Part shown: positions 1 to 5,723 of the stretch, in pieces
How the letters are laid out: every line of letters starts with the position of its first letter
Numbering within the stretch: the first letter of the stretch is position 1
Assembly: GCA_017382555.1 (NCBI GenBank)
Contig: JAFOAB010000017.1
Location: forward strand, 1 to 12,358
Reading direction: 5' to 3'
Origin: Clostridia bacterium
GTDB lineage: Bacteria > Bacillota > Clostridia > Oscillospirales > CAG-272
DNA: 12,358 nt
The notes under the pieces: generated by a model
The model's database searches: none
Seen by the model: the letters and a program-made list of their open reading frames with translations, nothing else
Told to the model about the DNA's origin: nothing
Program-made: the position numbers and the translations under genes

Positions 1-661
1 CGGGGTAGAGGTCGTTGCCGTCCTTATCGTAGATCTCAAGCAGCCAAGCCTGATGGTTGATGCCCGCAACAACGGAATGCCCAAAGCGGCTGTAATCCAT
101 ACCGAGATGCTCCATACAGCGCTTGTTTACAACCTGCACGCTGTGGCAGAGGCCGACGGTCTTTACGTTCGTGTATCTCTGCATATATCCCGCAAGGATA
201 GCCATGGGGTTCGTGTAGTTAAGGAACCACGCATTGGGGCAGACCTCCTCCATATCCGCGGCAAAATCCTTTAACACGTGGATGGTGCGCAGACCGCGGA
301 AGATACCGCCGATGCCGAGCGTGTCGGCAATCGTCTGGCGCAGGCCGTACTTCTTCGGTATCTCAAAATCTATTATCGTGCAGGGATCGTAAAGACCGAC
401 CTGAATGGTGTTGATAACGAAATCCGCACCGCGGAGTGCGTCCTTTCTGTTCTCCACACCGAGGTAGGTGCTTATCCTTGCTCTGTTCTCGTTATATTTA
501 TCGTTCAGCTTATCTACTATCAGCTTGGATTCGTTTAATCGGTTGCCGTCGATATCGTAAAGCGCGATCTCGCATTCTCTCAGGCACTCCGTAAGCATAA
601 CGTCACCGAGCACCGCCTTGGTAAATACCGTGCTTCCCGCACCCATAATCGTGATTTTCAT
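1..661 (-). CDS. melA: GH4 family glycosidase, MelA-like alpha-galactosidase (partial, C-terminus beyond window)
   Basis: The N-terminal 220 residues of a family 4 glycoside hydrolase are present; the rest lies beyond base 1. GH4 enzymes hydrolyse glycosides in the cytoplasm by an oxidation-elimination mechanism that needs NAD and a divalent metal, usually Mn. Visible motifs are the nucleotide-binding GAGSTVF (residues 7-13), an acidic strand end ALYDID (33-38), QTIADTLGIGG (109-119), the NPM triad (151-153), GLCHSVQ with the metal-ligand Cys172 and His173 region (170-176), and GINHQ with metal-ligand His203. The QTIADTLG, GLCHSVQ and AGINH segments match E. coli MelA as I recall it, so alpha-galactosidase is preferred, but GH4 members also act on alpha-glucosides, glucuronides and 6-phospho-glucosides. 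GGAGG at 668-672 lies 6 nt before the ATG. Transcribed divergently from the binding-protein genes. All key residues in the visible part are intact. Confidence 0.92.
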   Translation of the reverse strand, partial: MKITIMGAGSTVFTKAVLGDVMLTECLRECEIALYDIDGNRLNESKLIVDKLNDKYNENRARISTYLGVENRKDALRGADFVINTIQVGLYDPCTIIDFEIPKKYGLRQTIADTLGIGGIFRGLRTIHVLKDFAADMEEVCPNAWFLNYTNPMAILAGYMQRYTNVKTVGLCHSVQVVNKRCMEHLGMDYSRFGHSVVAGINHQAWLLEIYDKDGNDLYP

Positions 662-714
662 AGTCATCCTCCGTGTTTTTTGTGTTAGATGATATCGGGA
701 ATCTCCCTAAAATA

Positions 715-743
715 ATACTACATCACCCCGTGGCATCTGTCAA
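715..743 (-). promoter_or_regulatory. Sigma-70-type promoter for the GH4 gene
   Basis: On the minus strand a perfect -35 TTGACA (738-743) and a -10 TAGTAT (715-720) are separated by exactly 17 bp. Transcription would start near 708, giving a leader of about 47 nt before the ATG at 661. Confidence 0.75.
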
Positions 744-759
744 GAAGAAAAGGGCGTAT

Positions 760-788
760 AAAACCGACAGATTTTTTTCTGCGGTTTT
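760..788. repeat. Inverted repeat between the divergent promoters
   Basis: AAAACCG (760-766) plus CAGA (768-771) pairs with TCTG (778-781) plus CGGTTTT (782-788), with one unpaired A at 767 and a six-T loop. It lies between the two divergent -35 boxes, so it could be an operator shared by both promoters. On the plus strand it is followed by T residues, so a terminator-like role cannot be excluded. Confidence 0.4.
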
Positions 789-813
789 TGTTATTTGCAA
801 TCGTTTAGAAGCA

Positions 814-842
814 TTGACAGCAACTTTTGGCTGTGGTATACT
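814..842 (+). promoter_or_regulatory. Sigma-70-type promoter for the first binding-protein gene
   Basis: A consensus -35 TTGACA (814-819), a 17 bp spacer and a -10 TATACT (837-842). Start of transcription is expected near 849, only about 20-30 nt ahead of the start codon. This is close to the ideal promoter, so strong expression is likely unless repressed. Confidence 0.82.
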
Positions 843-877
843 GTTTTTATTAAATGAAAGGGGCTATAGTGAAAGAT

Positions 878-2383
878 ATGAAAAAGATTATTGCAACCTT
901 GCTTCTCGTATGCATACTCATTCCCTTTGCCGTTGCATGCGGAGAAAAGACACCCGCCGCAAGCACGGACCCGATTACCGATGCGCCCACCGCTACGGAT
1001 GCACCCGTAACCGAGGCTCCCGTTGTTACGGAATATCCCGATATTCCCGCGGAGCTTGATTATGACAGCTATGATTTCGTTATACTGGCTTGTCTTGGCG
1101 ATTACATCAACTTCAACGATTTCTCCGTTGAAAATGCAGATTACGACGTTGTAAACGACGCTGTTTTCAAGCGCAATTCCGACGTTGAAAGCACCCTTAA
1201 CATAGTTATCGAAAGCGTTGAGCTTTCCGGTAGCGTATTCTCCTCCGGTGTAGGTACCGATGCGCTCCGCAAGGACTATGCGGCAGGCGAGAGCCTTTAT
1301 GACCTTTGTGCGGTAAGCACCTGGCACGCGGCAGCTGCGGCGCCCAGCGGATACCTTATCGACCTTTATGAGGTTCCTTACATCGACCTCAGCCGCTCTT
1401 GGTGGGATTCCCGTGCCAATATCGACCTCGGTATTTACGGCAAGATGTTCTTTTCCACCGGTGATATCGGTATTACCGATAACCTTGCGACCCACTGCAT
1501 CCTCTTCTCCAAGACCATCGCGGCAGAGAAGAATATTACCGATATTTACGACCTTGTTCTTAACGGCAAATGGACCTGGGACAAGTTCGAGGAGTACGTC
1601 CGCGTTGTTTCCGAGGATCTTAACGGTGATGACGTGATGAACGAGTATGACCGCTTCGGTCTGCTTTGCTGGAACGATGCCTTCCAGGCAAGCTTTGGCG
1701 GTGCAAGAGCCAAGATCGCGGGTGTAGACCCCGAAACGAGCGAATTTGCACTTACTATGTACAGCGACAGAAATACCACCCTTGCTTCCAGAATTACGTC
1801 TCTTTGCTTTGACTCCCGTTACTCCATCAATACCGTTTCCACCCTTTATTATAACAAGGTAAATGCGATTGGCGGTATGCTCGGTATGTTCGCAAACGAG
1901 CAGGGTCTCTTCGCTACCACCCTCTTCCGCAACGTTCCCCAGCTCAGAGATGCGGAGATGGACTTCGGTATTATCCCCTATCCTATGTATGACGATGCAC
2001 AGGGCGAGTACGGCGGATACGTAAGCGCAACCTACTCCAATATGTACTGTGTAGAGCTTCACAATCAGGATCTTGAGCGTACCGGTGCGATTACCGAGTA
2101 CATTGCTTATGCTTCACAGAAGTACGTAACTCCCGCGTACTACGAGCAGACTCTTAAGGGACGCGAGGCTCGTGACGAGGAGAGCATTAAGTGCCTTGAG
2201 ATCATCTTTGCCAACAGATCCTTCGATGCGGGCGTATTCTACGAGATCGGTAATTACACCGGCAGCCTTACCGATATGATGAAGCAGCTCCTCAACAACT
2301 TCGAGCGTATCTACAACGCAGGCAAGAGAATGGCGGAGAACAGAATCAAGACCATTAACCAGAAGTTCAGCGCTGAGCAGTAA
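878..2383 (+). CDS. Extracellular solute-binding lipoprotein (ABC sugar-type), copy 1
   Basis: A 501-residue secreted lipoprotein expected to bind a solute, probably a sugar or oligosaccharide, at the outer face of the membrane for an ABC importer. MKKIIATLLL opens a signal peptide ending at lipobox Cys21 (AVAC). Residues 22-56 form a Thr/Ala/Pro/Asp linker, then the binding domain follows. The segment around YIDLSRSWWD (168-177) and DLNGDDVMNEYD (247-258) resembles the clostridial family 1 binding proteins; the latter has D, N, D and D at positions 1, 3, 5 and 12 of an EF-hand-like calcium loop. An in-frame GTG at 869 lies 5 nt after GAAAGGGG (856-863) and has better spacing than ATG 878, so the protein may start three residues earlier. 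The gene has its own promoter and terminator and no permease genes follow. It is about 90% identical to copy 2 just downstream. Confidence 0.88.
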   Translation: MKKIIATLLLVCILIPFAVACGEKTPAASTDPITDAPTATDAPVTEAPVVTEYPDIPAELDYDSYDFVILACLGDYINFNDFSVENADYDVVNDAVFKRNSDVESTLNIVIESVELSGSVFSSGVGTDALRKDYAAGESLYDLCAVSTWHAAAAAPSGYLIDLYEVPYIDLSRSWWDSRANIDLGIYGKMFFSTGDIGITDNLATHCILFSKTIAAEKNITDIYDLVLNGKWTWDKFEEYVRVVSEDLNGDDVMNEYDRFGLLCWNDAFQASFGGARAKIAGVDPETSEFALTMYSDRNTTLASRITSLCFDSRYSINTVSTLYYNKVNAIGGMLGMFANEQGLFATTLFRNVPQLRDAEMDFGIIPYPMYDDAQGEYGGYVSATYSNMYCVELHNQDLERTGAITEYIAYASQKYVTPAYYEQTLKGREARDEESIKCLEIIFANRSFDAGVFYEIGNYTGSLTDMMKQLLNNFERIYNAGKRMAENRIKTINQKFSAEQ

Positions 2384-2410
2384 CAAAGCGTTACAACGGA
2401 ATATGATTTA

Positions 2411-2446
2411 AATTCCCTAACGGATGCCATCCGTTAGGGAATTTTT
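2411..2446 (+). terminator. Intrinsic terminator after binding-protein copy 1
   Basis: A perfect 15 bp stem, AATTCCCTAACGGAT (2411-2425) against ATCCGTTAGGGAATT (2429-2443), with a 3-nt GCC gap and a run of T at 2442-2446. It sits 27 nt after the stop codon. The A/T ends make it partly bidirectional. Confidence 0.9.
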
Positions 2447-2471
2447 CATGACGATAAAATGCGGAAAAAAT

Positions 2472-2506
2472 TGTGAAAAATTCACAGTGTTGTGTGTTGT
2501 ATACAA
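2472..2506. promoter_or_regulatory. Two palindromes upstream of the copy 2 promoter (putative operators)
   Basis: TGTGAA (2472-2477) and TTCACA (2481-2486) form a perfect inverted repeat with a 3-nt centre. TTGTATACAA (2497-2506) is a perfect 10-bp palindrome ending 3 nt before the -35 box. The second resembles operators of GntR-type regulators (GT...AC core). Neither is present upstream of copy 1, so the two paralogues are probably regulated differently. The binding factor is unknown. Confidence 0.45.
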
Positions 2507-2509
2507 ATA

Positions 2510-2538
2510 TTGACTTTTCGGTGCAAATATGTTACACT
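2510..2538 (+). promoter_or_regulatory. Sigma-70-type promoter for binding-protein copy 2
   Basis: -35 TTGACT (2510-2515), 17 bp spacer, -10 TACACT (2533-2538). Transcription should begin near 2545, about 27 nt before the ATG. Confidence 0.75.
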
Positions 2539-2571
2539 GATTTTAATAAAAGAAAGGGCTTTGATTTGACT

Positions 2572-4074
2572 ATGAAAAAGATTATTGCTACTTTACTTCT
2601 CGTATGCATGCTCGTTCCCTTCGTTGTTGCATGCGGAGAAAAGTCTCCTGCGGCTGTTACTACCGTAGCGGATCCCGCGGCTACCACCGAGGCTCCCGTT
2701 ACCGATGCTCCCGTTGTTACGGAATATCCCGATATTCCCGAGGGGCTTGATTACGACAGCTACGATTTCGTCATCCTCTCCTGCTTGGGTAACTCCATCG
2801 TATTCAACGATTTCTCCGTTGAAAATGCAGACTATGACGTTGTAAACGATGCTATCTTCAAGCGCAATTCCGAGGTTGAGAGCAAGTTCAACATCATCAT
2901 CGAGAGCGTTGAGCTTTCCGGTGACGTATTCTCCTCCGGCGTTGGTACCCAGGCGCTCCGCAAGGACTACGCAGCGGGCGAGAGCCAGTACGACCTTTGC
3001 GGTGTAAGTACCTGGCACGCGGCATCTGCTGCTCCCAACGGATACCTTGTCGACCTCTACGAGGTTCCTTACATCGATCTCAGCCGTTCTTGGTGGGATT
3101 CCCGTGCAAATATCGACCTTGGTATTTACGGCAAGATGTTCTTCTCCACCGGTGATATCGGTATTACCGACAACCTTGCAACCCACTGTATCCTCTTCTC
3201 CAAGACCATTGCGGCGGAGAACAATATCAACGATATCTACGATCTCGTGCTTAACGGCAAGTGGACCTGGGATAAGTTCGAGGAATACGTTCGTATGGTT
3301 TCCGAGGACCTTAACGGTGACGACGTGATGAGCGAGTACGACCGCTTCGGTCTGCTTTGCTGGAACGACGCATTCCAGGCAAGCTTCGGCGGTGCAAGAT
3401 CCAAGATCGCGGGTGTAGACCCCGAAACGAGCGAATTTGCGCTTACCATGTACAGCGACAGAAATACCACCCTCGCAACCAGAATCACCACCCTTTGCTT
3501 TGACTCCCGTTACTCCATCAATACCGTTGCGTCTCTTTACAGCGCAAAGGTAAATGCGGTTGGCGGTATGCTCGGTATGTTCGCAAACGAGCAGGGCCTC
3601 TTTGCTACCACCATTTTCCGTAACGTTCCCCAGCTCAGAGATGCGGAGATGGATTTTGGTATCATCCCCTATCCTATGTTTGACGATGCACAGGGCGAGT
3701 ACGGCGGATACGTAAGTGCTACCTATTCCAATATGTACTGCGTAGAGCTTCACAATCAGGATCTTGAGCGTACCGGCGCTATCACCGAGTACATTGCATA
3801 CGTTTCCCAGAAGTACGTAACTCCCGCATACTACGAGCAGACCCTTAAGGGACGCGAGGCTCGTGACGAGGAGAGCATTAAGTGCCTCGAGATCATCTTT
3901 GCCAACAGATCCTTCGATGCGGGCGTATTCTACGGCGTCGGCGGTTACACCGGTAGCCTTACCGATATGATGAAGGCGCTCAACAACAACTTCGAGCGTA
4001 TCTACACCGCGGGTAAGAGAATGGCCGAAAACACCATCAAGAACATCAACAACAAGTTCAGCGCACAGCAGTAA
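2572..4074 (+). CDS. Extracellular solute-binding lipoprotein (ABC sugar-type), copy 2
   Basis: A 500-residue paralogue of the preceding gene, with the same plan: signal peptide, lipobox Cys21 (VVAC), a disordered Thr/Ala/Pro/Asp linker to about residue 55, and the sugar-type binding domain. My hand alignment from the EYPDIP motif onward shows about 43 substitutions in roughly 445 residues and no indels. Changes concentrate around LGNSIVF (LGDYINF in copy 1), VASLYSAK (VSTLYYNK) and YGVGGY (YEIGNY), while YIDLSRSWWD and the EF-hand-like DLNGDDVMSEYD are conserved. The changed patches may alter the ligand; this is inference. The ATG is chosen because it opens the conserved signal peptide; AGAAAGGG (2551-2558) is 13 nt away, and an in-frame TTG at 2566 would be at a more usual distance. 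No permease or ATPase gene is adjacent. Confidence 0.88.
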   Translation: MKKIIATLLLVCMLVPFVVACGEKSPAAVTTVADPAATTEAPVTDAPVVTEYPDIPEGLDYDSYDFVILSCLGNSIVFNDFSVENADYDVVNDAIFKRNSEVESKFNIIIESVELSGDVFSSGVGTQALRKDYAAGESQYDLCGVSTWHAASAAPNGYLVDLYEVPYIDLSRSWWDSRANIDLGIYGKMFFSTGDIGITDNLATHCILFSKTIAAENNINDIYDLVLNGKWTWDKFEEYVRMVSEDLNGDDVMSEYDRFGLLCWNDAFQASFGGARSKIAGVDPETSEFALTMYSDRNTTLATRITTLCFDSRYSINTVASLYSAKVNAVGGMLGMFANEQGLFATTIFRNVPQLRDAEMDFGIIPYPMFDDAQGEYGGYVSATYSNMYCVELHNQDLERTGAITEYIAYVSQKYVTPAYYEQTLKGREARDEESIKCLEIIFANRSFDAGVFYGVGGYTGSLTDMMKALNNNFERIYTAGKRMAENTIKNINNKFSAQQ

Positions 4075-4080
4075 ATGATT

Positions 4081-4116
4081 AAAATTCCCCAACGGAATCT
4101 CCGTTGGGGAATTTTT
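4081..4116 (+). terminator. Intrinsic terminator after binding-protein copy 2
   Basis: A perfect 16 bp stem, AAAATTCCCCAACGGA (4081-4096) against TCCGTTGGGGAATTTT (4100-4115), with a 3-nt loop and a T run at 4112-4116. It shares the CCC-AACGGA core with the terminator of copy 1, in keeping with the tandem duplication. Confidence 0.9.
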
Positions 4117-4130
4117 GCGCTTATTTGATG

Positions 4131-4159
4131 TTGAATTTTGCGTGCGTATATGCTAAACT
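4131..4159 (+). promoter_or_regulatory. Sigma-70-type promoter for the GH30 gene
   Basis: -35 TTGAAT (4131-4136), 17 bp spacer, -10 TAAACT (4154-4159). It begins 15 nt after the preceding terminator, so the GH30 gene is its own transcription unit. Confidence 0.7.
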
Positions 4160-4184
4160 GAAAAAAACGGCTTGGGAGGAAGAT

Positions 4185-5519
4185 ATGGTACAGTATTCCG
4201 TAAACAAAAACGGCGACCGCCTCGTGCGCGAGGTTTTTGAGTGCGAGGGGCTTGCGGCGGCTGTTACGCTTGAAACGTCGGATAGGGCTTCTGTGCGCGA
4301 CTTTCGCGGTGTCGGCATTGCGCTGACGGGCTCGTCCTGCTATCTGCTCGATAAAATGGAGAAGGCGGAGCGCGTAGCGTTCCTTGAGAGTATCTTTACC
4401 AAAAAGGGTCTTGGACTTTCCGTTGCCCGCGTAAGCATCGGCGCAAGCGATTATTCCGCCGAGCTTTATTCCTATGATGACGTGCCCTTTGATACGGAGC
4501 TTAAGCATTTTTCTGTGGCAAGGGATGAAAAATACGTAATTCCCATGATAAAGGAAGCACTTGCGGTAAATCCCGATCTTTATATTTTCGCATCTCCGTG
4601 GAGCCCTCCCGGCTGGATGAAGACGGGCGGAAAGATGTGCGGCGGTCATATGCGCGACGAGTACGTGGATTGCTTTGCCGAGTACGTTGTGCGCTTCATC
4701 AAGGCGTATGCCGAGCACGGCATCAAGATCTCCGCAATAACTCCGCAAAACGAGCCGGAAAACAATCAGTATGCGCGTATGGCGGCGTGTGTATGGAACC
4801 CCGATACCGAGGCAAAATACATCGTTTCCCTCCGCAAAAAGCTTGCTGAAAACGGCCTTGATACCGAGATATGGATGTATGACCACAACTTCTCGGGCAT
4901 CGACAGAGTGCTGTGGACGCTCGAGACGCATCCCGAGGTCGCAAAGGCTGCAAACGCGGCGGCATTCCACTATTACGGCGGCAAGGTGGAGCAGACTGCC
5001 GTTCTTACCGAAAAATATCCCAACCTCAAGCTTCATTTCACAGAGGCGGGACCGCGTCTTTACGATAATTATTCCACCGACGTTTGTAAGTGGGCAATTA
5101 TGATGACGCGTGCGCTGAAGTGCGGCTACAGCTCATTTACGGGCTGGAATTTGATGCTTGACGAAACGGGTTGGCCGAATATCGGCCCCTTCGGCTGCGG
5201 CGGACTTGTAACGCGCAACAGCGCAAGCGGTGCGCTCTCATATAGCGGTCAGTACCGTGCGTTTGAGTGCATTGCAAAGCATATTGACGCGCAGTCCGTT
5301 ATCTACCCCATTGAGAGCGACGAGATAATTCAGGGCGCGATGTTCGAATACCCCAAAACCAAGCAGAAATGCGAGGGCTTTGCAATAGATAACGGCGGAA
5401 AATTGACCTTCGTCATCGTCAATCCCGACCCCGCCAAGCGCCAGACGCAGATATCCGCACGCGGTAAGCTCTATTATGCGGAGCTGATGGGCGAGACTGT
5501 TTCGGTGATATGTGAATAA
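4185..5519 (+). CDS. GH30 family glycoside hydrolase (glucosylceramidase-like), cytoplasmic
   Basis: A 444-residue retaining beta-glycosidase with a (beta/alpha)8 barrel and a C-terminal beta domain from about residue 373. Family hallmarks are FRGVGIALTGSS (40-51), SPWSPPGWMKT (137-147), TPQNEPEN (186-193) with the acid/base Glu190, HFTEAG (284-289) with the nucleophile Glu287, and GWNLMLDETGWPN (320-332). Both catalytic glutamates are present and the length is normal. Known GH30 activities include glucosylceramidase, beta-glucosidase, beta-1,6-glucanase, beta-xylosidase and xylanase; the sequence alone does not settle the substrate. There is no signal peptide, so it acts inside the cell on imported glycosides. 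Start chosen at ATG 4185, with GGGAGGA (4174-4180) 4 nt ahead. It stands between the binding-protein pair and the corrinoid operon, but has its own promoter and terminator. Confidence 0.9.
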   Translation: MVQYSVNKNGDRLVREVFECEGLAAAVTLETSDRASVRDFRGVGIALTGSSCYLLDKMEKAERVAFLESIFTKKGLGLSVARVSIGASDYSAELYSYDDVPFDTELKHFSVARDEKYVIPMIKEALAVNPDLYIFASPWSPPGWMKTGGKMCGGHMRDEYVDCFAEYVVRFIKAYAEHGIKISAITPQNEPENNQYARMAACVWNPDTEAKYIVSLRKKLAENGLDTEIWMYDHNFSGIDRVLWTLETHPEVAKAANAAAFHYYGGKVEQTAVLTEKYPNLKLHFTEAGPRLYDNYSTDVCKWAIMMTRALKCGYSSFTGWNLMLDETGWPNIGPFGCGGLVTRNSASGALSYSGQYRAFECIAKHIDAQSVIYPIESDEIIQGAMFEYPKTKQKCEGFAIDNGGKLTFVIVNPDPAKRQTQISARGKLYYAELMGETVSVICE

Positions 5520-5546
5520 GGCTTAATGCGATCCTATAAGTAATAT

Positions 5547-5588
5547 CCCCCAACGGGCGTTCGGTGCCCGTTGGGGGTATTCTTTTTT
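5547..5588 (+). terminator. Intrinsic terminator after GH30
   Basis: A 12 bp GC-rich stem, CCCCCAACGGGC (5547-5558) against GCCCGTTGGGGG (5566-5577), with a GTTCGGT loop and a T run at 5583-5588. The CCCCAACGG core resembles the two upstream terminators. Confidence 0.92.
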
Positions 5589-5644
5589 GCGCTCTCTTTA
5601 TATGGTTTTGTTCGCTAAAAAAACATAAAAAGGAGAGAAAAAGA

Positions 5645-5673
5645 TTTATTTTACCAAGAATGTAGTGTATAAT
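5645..5673 (+). promoter_or_regulatory. Promoter of the regulator-corrinoid-methyltransferase operon (weak -35)
   Basis: A perfect -10 TATAAT (5668-5673) has only a poor -35 (TTTATT, 5645-5650) at 17 bp. A promoter of this shape often depends on an activator, which would suit autoregulation by the AraC-type gene it serves. The leader runs about 44 nt to the ATG and carries a small hairpin, GACCG (5683-5687) with CGGTC (5695-5699). Confidence 0.55.
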
Positions 5674-5723
5674 TTAATAAAAGACCGAAAAACGCGGTCA
5701 ATTATCTGAAGGGAGGCGGACGT

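Noticed and set aside
697..707. GGGA-ATC-TCCC inverted repeat at the expected start of GH4 transcription
   Set aside because: Only 4 bp per arm; such repeats are frequent by chance.
791..2062. Long open frame on the minus strand opposite binding-protein copy 1
   Set aside because: It is antisense to a well-supported gene, its translation matches nothing I recognise, and it has no convincing ribosome binding site. It arises from codon bias of the real gene.
2593..4092. Long open frame (about 500 codons) on the minus strand opposite copy 2
   Set aside because: It mirrors the one opposite copy 1 because the genes are duplicates. It begins inside the terminator hairpin and has no protein features of its own.
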